Below, piece after piece: positions 1 to 6,681 of a stretch of DNA of 7,578 nt. Every line of letters begins with the position of its first letter. The stretch's first letter is position 1. The notes beneath the pieces are model-generated. The model worked only from the letters and a program-made list of their open reading frames with translations. It had not been told where the DNA came from and did no database searches. Both the position numbers and the translations under genes were made by a program. The stretch is from Spirochaetales bacterium (lineage in GTDB: Bacteria; Spirochaetota; Spirochaetia; Sphaerochaetales; Sphaerochaetaceae). The DNA is taken from the NCBI GenBank assembly GCA_017475725.1, contig JAFVFA010000194.1, positions 1 to 7,578 of the forward strand, given 5' to 3'.

Positions 1-457
1 CAAGGGCCCTTGCAATGGCAACCCTCTGCTTCTGTCCGCCGCTGAGGGTGGAGATGGGTGCATCTATCCTGTCGGAAAGGCCCACAAGCTCCATGAGTTC
101 GGCGATTCTGCTTCTGATCTGGTCCTTCGGGTACCTGTTTATCTCCATTGGGTAGGCCACGTTCTGTCCTGCGGTTCTGGAGGAGAACAGGTTGAAGTTC
201 TGGAATATCATGCCTATGTGGCGGCGTCTCTGGATGATCTCCTTCTCCGGAAGGTTGTCCACGCGTCTGTCGTCATACCAGACCTCTCCGCTGTCCGGCT
301 TCTCCAGAAGGCTCACCAATCTGACCAGTGTGCTCTTTCCTGCTCCGGAAAGTCCTATGATCCCGAATATCTGGTTGGTAGGGATTGTGAGACTGACCCC
401 TTCAACTGCATGGACGTTGTCATAGGACCTTACAAGATTCTTCAATGTGATCTGCAA
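1..457 (-). CDS. metN: Methionine-type ABC importer ATP-binding protein (MetN-like), 3' end cut by window edge
   Basis: This is the N-terminal 152 residues of a cytoplasmic ATPase that would power uptake of methionine with a MetI permease and MetQ binding protein. Visible motifs are Walker A GLSGAGKST at residues 35-43, the Q-loop glutamine at 86 in IGMIFQNFNLFSSRT, and the signature LSGGQKQR from 138. Walker B, the H-loop and any C-terminal NIL domain lie beyond position 1. The FNLFSSRT stretch and the following NVAYPMEI resemble MetN (FNLLSSRT, NVALPLEL in E. coli) more than other importer ATPases, so the family call is good but the substrate is inferred. No ATG or GTG start fits. The frame is closed upstream by TGA at 509-511, and the TTG at 455-457 has AAGGAG six bases before it. 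The gene is divergent from livJ; its partner genes are not in the window. Confidence 0.85.
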   Translation of the reverse strand, partial: MQITLKNLVRSYDNVHAVEGVSLTIPTNQIFGIIGLSGAGKSTLVRLVSLLEKPDSGEVWYDDRRVDNLPEKEIIQRRRHIGMIFQNFNLFSSRTAGQNVAYPMEINRYPKDQIRSRIAELMELVGLSDRIDAPISTLSGGQKQRVAIARAL

Positions 458-463
458 GCTGGG

Positions 464-469
464 CTCCTT
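464..469 (-). promoter_or_regulatory. Ribosome binding site fixing the TTG start of metN
   Basis: On the minus strand this reads AAGGAG, six bases before the TTG at 457-455. It is the only strong Shine-Dalgarno sequence in front of the frame and is the reason for choosing TTG as the start codon. Confidence 0.7.
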
Positions 470-573
470 GCAATTGGTGTTGCATGTCAGACAACCGCAA
501 CTGCAGGCTCATATTAGCAGTATTCGGTGACAATTAACAGATGCATGGCGGCAACAGCAGAATCTTTTCGTTT

Positions 574-585
574 TTCATTTATGAA
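574..585. promoter_or_regulatory. Short palindrome next to the livJ -35 box, possible operator
   Basis: TTCAT-TT-ATGAA is an inverted repeat with perfect 5-base arms, two bases upstream of the proposed -35 hexamer of livJ. Its position would suit a regulator of the liv operon or of the divergent metN gene. Arms this short in an AT-rich region can arise by chance, and no known operator is recognised. Confidence 0.25.
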
Positions 586-587
586 TG

Positions 588-617
588 TTGCATAAAAATA
601 CTGATTTGATGTATAAT
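588..617 (+). promoter_or_regulatory. Sigma70-type promoter of the liv operon
   Basis: A perfect -10 TATAAT lies at 612-617 and a -35-like TTGCAT at 588-593, separated by 18 bases. Transcription would start near 624, giving a leader of about 40 bases that carries the GAGAGGAG ribosome binding site at 646-653. No riboswitch or leader peptide is evident in so short a leader, so control, if any, is more likely at initiation. Confidence 0.65.
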
Positions 618-662
618 TTTTGCAATTAAAAAAGTCAACGCTTTTGAGAGGAGATAATAGGT

Positions 663-1853
663 ATGAAGAAAGCTTTACTTTTTGCTCTTGTCCTTGCTCT
701 TGCAGTTGCCATGCCGGTGTTCGCAGGTGGTGGTGCTGAGAGTTCATCAAGCGCATCCTCCGACACAATCACAATCGCATTCATCGGAAACACAACCGGT
801 GACTATGCAATGTACGGTGTCCCTGTTCGCAATTCTGTCGTGATGTTCTTCGAGCAGCTCAACGCGGCCGGAGGAATCAACGGAAAGCAGATCAACCTTC
901 TTGAGTACGATGACAAGGCTGATCCTACCGAGACGGTCAATGCATACAACCTTGCGAAGTCCAAGGGTGCAACCGCTGTCTTCGGTTCTGTCCTCACAGG
1001 TGCCACAGTCGCTCTGTCCGATGTCACCTACGATGACAACATGCCTCAGATCACAGCTTCCGCTACATCTCCGAAGGTAACCGTCATGGATCCGGACGAT
1101 CCGAACTCAGAAGTCAAGACAAACGTGTTCCGCGCCTGCTTCCTGGATCCGTTCCAGGGTGAGAAGATGGCCCAGTACGCATCTTCCAAGTACGGTGCAA
1201 AGACCGCTGCAATCTTCTACGAGAACGGTTCTGACTACTCAGAGGCCATTGTCCAGGGATTCGAGAGCCAGATAGAGGCCTGCGGCATCAAGGTCGTGGC
1301 CAAGGAGGCCTTCGCAACCGGTGACGTGGACTACAAGGCACAGATGACCAACATCGCCGCAGCCAATCCGGATGTCGTGATCATGCCGATCTACTATGGT
1401 GAGGCAGGACTTGCAATCACAGCCCTCAGAGCTGCCGGATGCAAGGCAAAGGTCATCGGCGGTGACGGATTCGGTTCAGTCAAGGACTATGCGTCAGCAG
1501 CTGACCTTGAGGGTACCGTCTACATGTCAGGCTACGCTCCCGGAACAGAGTCTGTCGCCCAGTTCGAGGCAGATTACAAGGCAAAGTTCGGAACGGATGT
1601 CCCGAACATGTTCGCCCCTCTTGCATGGGACGCTTCTCTCCTTCTTGCCGAGGGACTCAAGGCCGCAGAGGCCAAGGGCCTTGCAGCAGGTTCGGCTGAG
1701 TACAAGCAGGCTGTCATCGATGCCATCAAGGGAATGGATGCATTCGAGGGAATCACAGGTTCCTACACATTCAACGAGACCAACGATCCCATCAAGTCCG
1801 TTGCAATCATCAAGATTTCCGGTGGATCAGAGCTCTTCGACGAGTTCTTCTGA
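663..1853 (+). CDS. livJ: Branched-chain amino acid ABC transporter substrate-binding protein
   Basis: This is the periplasmic receptor of a HAAT-family importer (Peripla_BP_6, LivJ/LivK type), which captures leucine, isoleucine, valine or a related amino acid and hands it to LivHM. A signal peptide is clear: a KK start, a hydrophobic stretch over residues 4-20 and a likely cut after VFA at 21. There is no lipobox cysteine, so it is predicted to be soluble rather than a lipoprotein. The mature chain starts with a Gly/Ser-rich linker (residues 22-33), followed by family hallmarks NAAGGINGK (67-75), EYDDKADP (81-88) and GSVLTGATVALSD (108-120). At 396 residues it is slightly longer than E. coli LivJ. 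The ATG has GGAG nine bases upstream. It heads the operon and is followed by a hairpin that probably raises its level relative to the membrane genes. True ligand specificity cannot be read from sequence. Confidence 0.93.
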   Translation: MKKALLFALVLALAVAMPVFAGGGAESSSSASSDTITIAFIGNTTGDYAMYGVPVRNSVVMFFEQLNAAGGINGKQINLLEYDDKADPTETVNAYNLAKSKGATAVFGSVLTGATVALSDVTYDDNMPQITASATSPKVTVMDPDDPNSEVKTNVFRACFLDPFQGEKMAQYASSKYGAKTAAIFYENGSDYSEAIVQGFESQIEACGIKVVAKEAFATGDVDYKAQMTNIAAANPDVVIMPIYYGEAGLAITALRAAGCKAKVIGGDGFGSVKDYASAADLEGTVYMSGYAPGTESVAQFEADYKAKFGTDVPNMFAPLAWDASLLLAEGLKAAEAKGLAAGSAEYKQAVIDAIKGMDAFEGITGSYTFNETNDPIKSVAIIKISGGSELFDEFF

Positions 1854-1882
1854 TGCTTTCAGCTGAAATAAACTAAAAAACT

Positions 1883-1909
1883 GGCGCAAGGTGACTTGCG
1901 CCTTTCTTT
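1883..1909 (+). terminator. Hairpin between livJ and livH, probable partial terminator or 3' stabiliser
   Basis: A perfect 8-bp stem GGCGCAAG (1883-1890) pairs with CTTGCGCC (1895-1902) around a GTGA loop of the GNRA type. It is followed by TTTCTTT and preceded by AAAAAA at 1875-1880. The interrupted T-run suggests incomplete termination. It sits 30 bases after the livJ stop and 29 bases before the livH start, and no promoter is obvious after it, so livHMGF must depend on read-through. This is the usual way binding-protein mRNA is made in excess over permease mRNA. Confidence 0.75.
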
Positions 1910-1914
1910 GATTT

Positions 1915-1919
1915 GGGAG
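1915..1919 (+). promoter_or_regulatory. Ribosome binding site deciding the livH start
   Basis: GGGAG lies 11 bases before the ATG at 1931. An in-frame TTG at 1913 overlaps this site and has no Shine-Dalgarno sequence of its own, so ATG 1931 is preferred. Confidence 0.55.
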
Positions 1920-1930
1920 ATTCTGCATAT

Positions 1931-2812
1931 ATGACTTTCTCATTGCTGATAGCACAGCTCATAAACGGTTTGCAGACAGGCTCGGTCTATGCCCTTGTCG
2001 CATTGGGGTACAGCATGGTGTACGGAATCATCAAGCTGCTCAACTTTGCGCATGGGGACATTATCATGGTTGGCGCCTACATGGTGTACTACGCAATCGC
2101 AAGCTTCGCATTGCCGCCGATTGTGGCGGTCATCCTTGCGGTCGGCGTCAGCACACTTCTGGGAGTGACGGTGGAGAAGGTCGCCTACACGCCGCTGAGA
2201 AGCGCCCCCAGACTCTCCCTCCTGATCACTGCAATCGGAGTGTCCTTCCTCCTTGAGAACGGGGCACAGCTGGTCTTCGGTGCCGACCAGAAGAGCATGG
2301 ATCCGATGGTGACCGGCAGCATCTCCATGGGCGGCATCAGCGTGAGCTACGCCGCCATCGTGACGATTGTGGTCTCGGTCATCGCCATGGTGGTCCTGAC
2401 CATAGTCGTCAACAGGACCAAGATAGGGAAGGCCATGAGGGCGGTCTCCGAGGACATGGGAGCTGCCCAGCTGATGGGCATCAGCCTGAACAGGACCATC
2501 AGCATGACATTCGCCATAGGAAGCGCCCTTGCAGGCATAGGATCAGTCCTGTACCTGTGCGCCTATCCGCAGGCAAGCCCGACCATGGGTTCCATGCTTG
2601 GGATCAAGGCCTTCGTAGCAGCCGTCCTGGGTGGCATAGGCTCCATCCCGGGCGCAATGATCGGAGGCTTCGTCATAGGAGTGCTTGAAGCACTGGTCGC
2701 AGCTGCCGGATTCTCCATGTGGAAGGATGCGGCGGTGTTCCTGATACTGATAATCGTTCTGGTCTTCAAGCCTACGGGAATCCTGGGCAAGAAGATCCAG
2801 GAGAAGGTCTGA
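1931..2812 (+). CDS. livH: Branched-chain amino acid ABC transporter permease LivH
   Basis: This is one of the two integral membrane subunits (BPD_transp_2 family) forming the translocation path with LivM. It is a 293-residue, strongly hydrophobic protein with multiple membrane segments. Family signatures are ALGYSMVYGIIKLLNFAHGD at residues 24-43 and the ATPase-coupling loop GKAMRAVSEDMGAAQLMGI at 166-184, followed by a hydrophobic segment (192-210) and VLGGIGSIPGAMIGG at 232-246. It ends in FKPTGILGKK, a typical C-terminus for this family. Starting at ATG 1931 aligns with the usual LivH N-terminus (about ten residues before NG..GS.YAL). The livM ribosome binding site follows directly after the stop. 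Confidence 0.93.
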   Translation: MTFSLLIAQLINGLQTGSVYALVALGYSMVYGIIKLLNFAHGDIIMVGAYMVYYAIASFALPPIVAVILAVGVSTLLGVTVEKVAYTPLRSAPRLSLLITAIGVSFLLENGAQLVFGADQKSMDPMVTGSISMGGISVSYAAIVTIVVSVIAMVVLTIVVNRTKIGKAMRAVSEDMGAAQLMGISLNRTISMTFAIGSALAGIGSVLYLCAYPQASPTMGSMLGIKAFVAAVLGGIGSIPGAMIGGFVIGVLEALVAAAGFSMWKDAAVFLILIIVLVFKPTGILGKKIQEKV

Positions 2813-2825
2813 TGGAGGTGAAGTC

Positions 2826-3878
2826 ATGAGGAAAACAAGGATATCAACCCCAATCAGATACCTGATCAACACAGCCCTGATCGTGGTTCTCTGGGTGCTT
2901 CTGACGGTTGTCATCTCCGCATCCGGACTCAAGGGCGAGTACTACCGTGGAATCATGATCACAATCGGCATCAACATCATACTGGCAACCAGCCTTAACA
3001 TAGTCTGCGGCTATCTGGGGCAGCTGCCGCTGGGCCATGCCGGATTCATGGCAGTCGGTGCCTATTCCGGTGCCATATTCATGAAGTCGACTCCTGCCGC
3101 AGCCCTGCTCAGGGCAGGCAACAGTGCGGCGGTCATACCTTATCTGATCATTGCGGTGGTCATTGCCGCTGTTGTGGCGGGACTCTTCGGTCTGCTGATC
3201 GGAATCCCGGCCCTCAGGCTCAAGGGTGACTACCTTGCAATCATAACGCTGGGTTTCGGTGAGATCATCCGTGTGGTGCTGACCAACATAGACTCCGTGC
3301 TCGGGTTCAAGGTCACCTACGGGGCTTCGGGTCTTGCAAGGATTCCGAAGTTCACCAACTTCAACGTCATGTACGTCTTCACCGTGCTGATACTCTTCCT
3401 GATCCACGTGTTCATGAAGAGCCGCCACGGCAGGGCGGTGCTTTCAATCAGGGACAACGAGATCGCCTCCGAGTCCGTTGGAATCAACACCACATTCTAC
3501 AAGACGCTTGCCTTCGTGTTCTCCGCAATGCTGGCCGGAGTGGCCGGATGCCTCTATGCAGGCTATCTCGGGTCCCTCTATCCATCTACCTTCAAGTTCA
3601 TGAAGTCGATCGAGATCCTTGTCATGGTGGTCCTGGGCGGAATGGGGTCCATGCTTGGCTCCATCATCTCCGCTGTGGTCCTGACGGCCTTGCCGGAGCT
3701 TCTGAGGTCCTTCAGCGACTACAGAATGGTCGTCTATTCGCTTGCTCTGGTCCTGATGATGCTCTTCAGACCGAAGGGGCTGATGGGGACCTACGACTTC
3801 TCGATGGGCGACACCCTTGAAAGGATCATCGACAGGATCAGGTTCGGAGGAAAGTCCAGAAAGGAGGTGCAGGGATGA
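2826..3878 (+). CDS. livM: Branched-chain amino acid ABC transporter permease LivM
   Basis: This is the second membrane subunit of the importer, 350 residues long. A membrane segment at about 15-31 is followed by the family motif GYLGQLPLGHAGFMAVGAY at 62-80, RLKGDYLAIITLGFGEIIRV at 131-150, the ATPase-facing loop LSIRDNEIASESVGIN at 206-221, and GGMGSMLGS at 271-279. It lacks the longer N-terminus of the 425-residue E. coli LivM but is a common length elsewhere. The C-terminus after FRPKGLMG (314-321) is a charged cytoplasmic tail. The start has GGAGGTG five bases upstream, 13 bases after livH ends. Its TGA overlaps the livG ATG (ATGA at 3875-3878), which indicates translational coupling. 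Confidence 0.93.
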   Translation: MRKTRISTPIRYLINTALIVVLWVLLTVVISASGLKGEYYRGIMITIGINIILATSLNIVCGYLGQLPLGHAGFMAVGAYSGAIFMKSTPAAALLRAGNSAAVIPYLIIAVVIAAVVAGLFGLLIGIPALRLKGDYLAIITLGFGEIIRVVLTNIDSVLGFKVTYGASGLARIPKFTNFNVMYVFTVLILFLIHVFMKSRHGRAVLSIRDNEIASESVGINTTFYKTLAFVFSAMLAGVAGCLYAGYLGSLYPSTFKFMKSIEILVMVVLGGMGSMLGSIISAVVLTALPELLRSFSDYRMVVYSLALVLMMLFRPKGLMGTYDFSMGDTLERIIDRIRFGGKSRKEVQG

Positions 3879-4645
3879 GCAACGTGCTGAAATGCGAGCA
3901 CCTTCGCGTGGTATTCGGAGGCCTTGCCGCCGTAAGCGACTTCAACATCGAGGTGAACGAGAACGAGATAGCCGGTCTCATCGGACCGAACGGCGCGGGC
4001 AAGACAACCGTCTTCAACCTTCTGACAGGCGTCTACGTGCCCACAAGCGGAGTGATAACGCTCTGCGACAAGGACCTTGCCGGCATGAGCACAATTGCAA
4101 GAAGCCATGCCGGAATAGCCAGGACCTTCCAGAACATCAGGCTGTTCAAGGACATGAGCGTCCTGGACAACGTCACTAACAGCTTCAACACGAAGATGAA
4201 GTACAGCGTCCTTGAGGCCATGCTAAGACTTCCAAGGTACTGGAAGGAGGAGAAGGAGGCCAGGAAGAAGGCTCTGGACCTTCTGCATGTGTTCAACATG
4301 GAGGACCTTGCCTATGAGAACGCAGGGAACCTTCCTTACGGATCACAGAGAAGGCTCGAGATAATCAGGGCCCTTGCAACCAACCCGAAGCTCCTGCTTC
4401 TGGACGAGCCTGCAGCCGGAATGAACCCTGCAGAGACGGAGAACCTGATGGAGACCATAGGGAAGATCAGGGACCGTTTCCACATTGCGATTCTCCTGAT
4501 CGAGCATGACATGAGCCTTGTCATGGGCATCTGCGAGAGGATCACGGTCCTCAACTTCGGCCAGGTGATTGCCCAGGGCACTCCTGAGCAGATACAGAAG
4601 GACCCTGTGGTCATAGAGGCCTATCTTGGAAAGCAGAGGGACTGA
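3875..4645 (+). CDS. livG: Branched-chain amino acid ABC transporter ATP-binding protein LivG
   Basis: This is one of the paired cytoplasmic ATPases of the importer, 256 residues, the normal length. Motifs in order are Walker A GPNGAGKTT at 37-45, Q-loop at Q86 in ARTFQNIRLF, signature LPYGSQRRLEI from 153, Walker B LLLLDEP at 173-179 with catalytic E178, and H-loop H211 in LLIEHDM. The LPYGxQ signature in place of LSGGQ is characteristic of LivG and separates it from LivF. The C-terminal AYLG (250-253) is also typical of this subfamily. AAGGAGGTG at 3861-3869 lies five bases before the ATG. It overlaps livM by four bases and precedes livF by two. Confidence 0.94.
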   Translation: MSNVLKCEHLRVVFGGLAAVSDFNIEVNENEIAGLIGPNGAGKTTVFNLLTGVYVPTSGVITLCDKDLAGMSTIARSHAGIARTFQNIRLFKDMSVLDNVTNSFNTKMKYSVLEAMLRLPRYWKEEKEARKKALDLLHVFNMEDLAYENAGNLPYGSQRRLEIIRALATNPKLLLLDEPAAGMNPAETENLMETIGKIRDRFHIAILLIEHDMSLVMGICERITVLNFGQVIAQGTPEQIQKDPVVIEAYLGKQRD

Positions 4646-4647
4646 GA

Positions 4648-5358
4648 ATGGGAACGATACTTAACGTCAAAGACATAAACGTGTTCTACGGTGCGATACA
4701 TGCCATCTCCGACATCTCGTTCAACGTCGATGAAGGGGAGATAGTCACCCTGATCGGTGCCAACGGGGCAGGGAAGTCCACGACTCTCAACACAATCTCC
4801 GGCCTGCTCCGCTCAAAGACTGGTGACATCGAGTTCCTTGGCTCCTCTATAGCCAAGACGGCGCCGAACAGGATTGTGGCCGAAGGGCTAGTGATGGTCC
4901 CAGAGGGCAGGCGCATCTTCCTTGGCCTTACTGTTGAGGAGAACCTTGAGATGGGTGCCTACACAAGGCCCAAGTCGGAGATAAGGAATAGCATGGAGCA
5001 GGTCTATGAGCTTTTCCCGAGGCTCAAGGAGAGAAGAACCCAGATCGGCGGAACCCTCTCCGGCGGAGAGCAGCAGATGCTTGCGATGGGAAGGGCGCTG
5101 ATGGCCAAGCCGAAGCTCATCATGCTGGATGAGCCGTCAATGGGGCTTGCGCCCCTTCTGGTGGACCTGATCTTCGAGATCATCTCAGACCTGCACAAGG
5201 CCGGATCGACCATCCTGCTTGTGGAGCAGAACGCCCAGGCAGCCCTGTCGATCGCGGACAGGGCCTACGTCCTTGAGACGGGCAAGATAGTCAAGACAGG
5301 AAAGGGCAGTGAGCTCATCTCCGACCCTGATATCAAGAAGGCATATCTCGGCGCCTGA
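4648..5358 (+). CDS. livF: Branched-chain amino acid ABC transporter ATP-binding protein LivF
   Basis: This is the second cytoplasmic ATPase, 236 residues, full length for the family. Motifs are Walker A GANGAGKST at 37-45, PEGRRIFLGLTVEENLEMG at 85-103 (a LivF hallmark that includes the Q-loop region), signature LSGGEQQ from 137, Walker B LIMLDEP at 157-163 with E162, and VEQNA at 192-196, where glutamine takes the place of the switch histidine, as is usual in LivF. It ends in KKAYLGA. It starts two bases after the livG stop with an AGAGGG site just upstream, so it is certainly in the same transcript. Confidence 0.94.
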   Translation: MGTILNVKDINVFYGAIHAISDISFNVDEGEIVTLIGANGAGKSTTLNTISGLLRSKTGDIEFLGSSIAKTAPNRIVAEGLVMVPEGRRIFLGLTVEENLEMGAYTRPKSEIRNSMEQVYELFPRLKERRTQIGGTLSGGEQQMLAMGRALMAKPKLIMLDEPSMGLAPLLVDLIFEIISDLHKAGSTILLVEQNAQAALSIADRAYVLETGKIVKTGKGSELISDPDIKKAYLGA

Positions 5359-5363
5359 AACCG

Positions 5364-5372
5364 TGGTACAAT
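5364..5372 (+). promoter_or_regulatory. Possible internal extended -10 promoter for the CBS-ACT gene
   Basis: TGG-TACAAT matches an extended -10 element (TGn followed by a good -10) in the 38-base gap after livF. It would start a transcript near 5379 with a leader of under 20 bases. No credible -35 box is seen upstream (5343-5349 is poor), so this is tentative. It would let the downstream gene be expressed without the transporter. Confidence 0.3.
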
Positions 5373-5396
5373 CTAGTTGCCAATTGGAGGAACCAA

Positions 5397-6038
5397 ATGA
5401 TCATTGTGGATAGAATGAAGAAGAACCCCGCCACCGCAAGTCCGGACATGAGCATCTCTGATGCGTCCGCCAAGATGAAGTCCGAGAAGGTCCACAGACT
5501 GCCTGTCCTGGACGATGACAAGCATCTTGTTGGCGTCATCTCGGAGAAGGACATTCTCCTTGCGGCCCCATCACCGGCGTCTACTCTGAGTACATACGAG
5601 ATTAACTATCTCCTTTCAAGACTTAAGGTTAAGAACATCATGAGCCGCAACCCTGTGACGATCACAAAGGAGACCACAATAGAGGAGGCCGTGAAGCTGA
5701 TGGTCGACAACGACCTCTCATGCCTTCCCGTCATGGACGACGGCTATCTGGCCGGAATAGTCTCCAAGAGCGATCTCTTCAAGATCCTCCTTGAGATGCT
5801 GGGCGCAAAGCATCCCGGCATCCGCGTTGAGGCCCTTGTCGAGGACAAGGTTGGCGTTGTTGCCGGTCTGTCCGACAAGTTCACGGCCGAGGGGATTAAC
5901 ATCATCTCACTTGGGACCATGGAGGGACCGGTCGAGTCCAAGAGGATCCTGACCTGCAAGCTGGAGAACGCCACTGAGGACCAGGTCAGGGCCATAATGG
6001 AGCCGGTCTCCGAGAGCCTGGACATAAGGACTGTGTAA
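5397..6038 (+). CDS. CBS-CBS-ACT domain protein, putative regulator of the adjacent importer
   Basis: This 213-residue soluble protein has a tandem CBS pair (Bateman module) and a C-terminal ACT domain. CBS1 covers about 1-57 with HRLPVLDDD (33-41) and GVISEKDIL (46-54). CBS2 covers about 77-134 with CLPVMDDG (109-116) and GIVSKSDLF (120-128). The ACT domain starts near 141, with VEDKVGVVAGLSD and EGINIISL. CBS pairs of this type usually bind adenine nucleotides, and ACT domains commonly bind amino acids. The architecture resembles AcuB-like proteins. GGAGG at 5386-5390 lies six bases before the ATG, and the gap to livF is only 38 bases, so co-transcription is likely. A role in sensing energy and amino acid state for the Liv importer is inferred; no catalytic domain is present. 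Its TAA abuts the stop codon of the convergent toxin gene. Confidence 0.85.
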   Translation: MIIVDRMKKNPATASPDMSISDASAKMKSEKVHRLPVLDDDKHLVGVISEKDILLAAPSPASTLSTYEINYLLSRLKVKNIMSRNPVTITKETTIEEAVKLMVDNDLSCLPVMDDGYLAGIVSKSDLFKILLEMLGAKHPGIRVEALVEDKVGVVAGLSDKFTAEGINIISLGTMEGPVESKRILTCKLENATEDQVRAIMEPVSESLDIRTV

Positions 6039-6338
6039 TCAGGGTTCTGGTTTCTGCCTGCAGTCAGCTATCGTATCTATAAACACTTCTGATTCTTCTA
6101 CGGTGAACAGGGCTTTGTACCGACCATTGAAGAACGCTTCCCTGTGATACAGGTTCAAAGCATTCAATTTCTGGTGCATTGGGAATTGGAATGGATTGTC
6201 CTTGAGCCGCTTGACGATGTCAGAGAAATCATCCCTGAATTGTTTTGCGGCATTTGGGCTTACTTTGGAAATGAAAGCTGTGTGTTTAAGAAGATGGTCT
6301 CTGGCCCTACTTCCAATCTTTACCTTGTATTGTGCCAT
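6039..6338 (-). CDS. RelE/ParE-superfamily type II toxin
   Basis: This 99-residue protein is the probable toxin of a toxin-antitoxin pair. It has the family pattern: an N-terminal strand (MAQYKVKIG), two helices over about 11-46 rich in lysine and arginine, a NPFQFP turn at 48-53, and the C-terminal strands NGRYKALFTVEESEVFIDTIADCRQ at 71-95. The (R)YKALFTVE...VFIDTIADCR pattern fits RelE/ParE-like proteins. Whether it cuts mRNA on the ribosome or attacks gyrase cannot be told, because no catalytic set is unambiguous. It overlaps the antitoxin gene by 32 bases, a long overlap, but no alternative start is present near the N-terminus. The region is clearly AT-richer than the liv genes (25 of 60 G+C at 6061-6120 against 35 of 60 at 3181-3240). 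Confidence 0.8.
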   Translation of the reverse strand: MAQYKVKIGSRARDHLLKHTAFISKVSPNAAKQFRDDFSDIVKRLKDNPFQFPMHQKLNALNLYHREAFFNGRYKALFTVEESEVFIDTIADCRQKPEP

Positions 6339-6633
6339 ATTCAGGTGCTCTTTCCGCTACGCTGATGATATCATCCATCTCATTCAAGACTGAGTCTGCA
6401 TCGTATCCTCTGAATCCATTGGCTCTTTCTGACCGTGAGTGAACGATATCATCCAGAGCGGCCTTGTCCTGTGGTGAAAGGGACAGGTTCAGAGGGACTG
6501 CCTTTTCTCTGACAATCTGAGTGAGGAACATGTTGATTGTTCCACTCATTGTCATTCCAAGCTGCGATAGAACAGATTCGGCCTGTTGCTTTAAATCCGA
6601 GTCAACCCTTATGCACATATTCACGCTTGACAT
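6307..6633 (-). CDS. RelB/DinJ-family antitoxin
   Basis: This 108-residue protein is the first gene of the toxin-antitoxin operon. Residues 3-44 form a ribbon-helix-helix DNA-binding region of the DinJ type: the strand VNMCIRVD, the helix LKQQAESVLSQLG, then TMSGTINMFLTQIVREKAVPLNL. In E. coli the corresponding protein dimerises to bind its own promoter and its C-terminal part wraps the toxin. The tail here (about 55-108) is acidic and probably disordered when free, and it makes the protein longer than the 86-residue DinJ. The ATG has AAGGAG at 6640-6645, six bases upstream. It is co-transcribed with the toxin, which starts inside its 3' end. Autorepression is expected from the family and from sites seen at the promoter. 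Confidence 0.88.
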   Translation of the reverse strand: MSSVNMCIRVDSDLKQQAESVLSQLGMTMSGTINMFLTQIVREKAVPLNLSLSPQDKAALDDIVHSRSERANGFRGYDADSVLNEMDDIISVAERAPEYGTIQGKDWK

Positions 6634-6644
6634 TGTATACTCCT

Positions 6645-6673
6645 TATATGCTTAGTATATATGATGTATATGC
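6645..6673. repeat. Direct repeats bracketing the toxin-antitoxin -10 box, candidate operator
   Basis: TATATGC occurs at 6645-6651 and again at 6667-6673, exactly 22 bases apart (about two helical turns), one on each side of the -10 hexamer. GTATAC at 6635-6640 and alternating TATATA tracts add further partial symmetry. Ribbon-helix-helix antitoxins bind short repeated boxes at such positions, so this is a reasonable autorepression site. The AT-rich composition makes chance similarity possible. Confidence 0.4.
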
Positions 6674-6681
6674 AATGTCAA
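6654..6681 (-). promoter_or_regulatory. Promoter of the toxin-antitoxin operon
   Basis: On the minus strand a perfect -35 TTGACA (6681-6676) and a near-perfect -10 TATACT (6659-6654) are separated by 16 bases, followed by AAGGAG and the antitoxin ATG. The leader is about 15 bases long. This is the strongest promoter in the window by consensus match, which fits a tightly autorepressed operon. Confidence 0.75.

Noticed and set aside
458..511. Cysteine-rich in-frame extension of metN (five cysteines in the first 13 codons after TGA 509-511), or readthrough/selenocysteine at that TGA
   Set aside because: No ATG, GTG or TTG exists in this frame between the TGA and TTG 457, and a perfect AAGGAG precedes TTG 457; the cysteines come from TGC/TGT-rich untranslated sequence.
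421..513. 30-codon leader peptide overlapping the metN start region (ATG at 513-511, minus strand)
   Set aside because: It has no Shine-Dalgarno sequence, no regulatory codon run, and no accompanying attenuator hairpins.
511..540. Minus-strand promoter for metN with -10 TAATAT at 511-516
   Set aside because: The -10 is plausible but no acceptable -35 is found at 15-18 bases upstream (best is TGTTAA); not strong enough to list as a feature.
458..662. SAM (S-box) riboswitch or T-box leader in front of metN
   Set aside because: The leader is too short and no conserved S-box or T-box sequence is visible.
1913..1933. livH starting at TTG 1913
   Set aside because: That codon overlaps the GGGAG site that serves ATG 1931 and would add six residues not typical of the family.
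2844..3428. 194-codon open frame antisense to livM, and similar long antisense frames across livH, livG and livF
   Set aside because: These are shadows of strongly biased coding in the opposite strand; the products are of low complexity and lack domains, and the sense genes are unambiguous.
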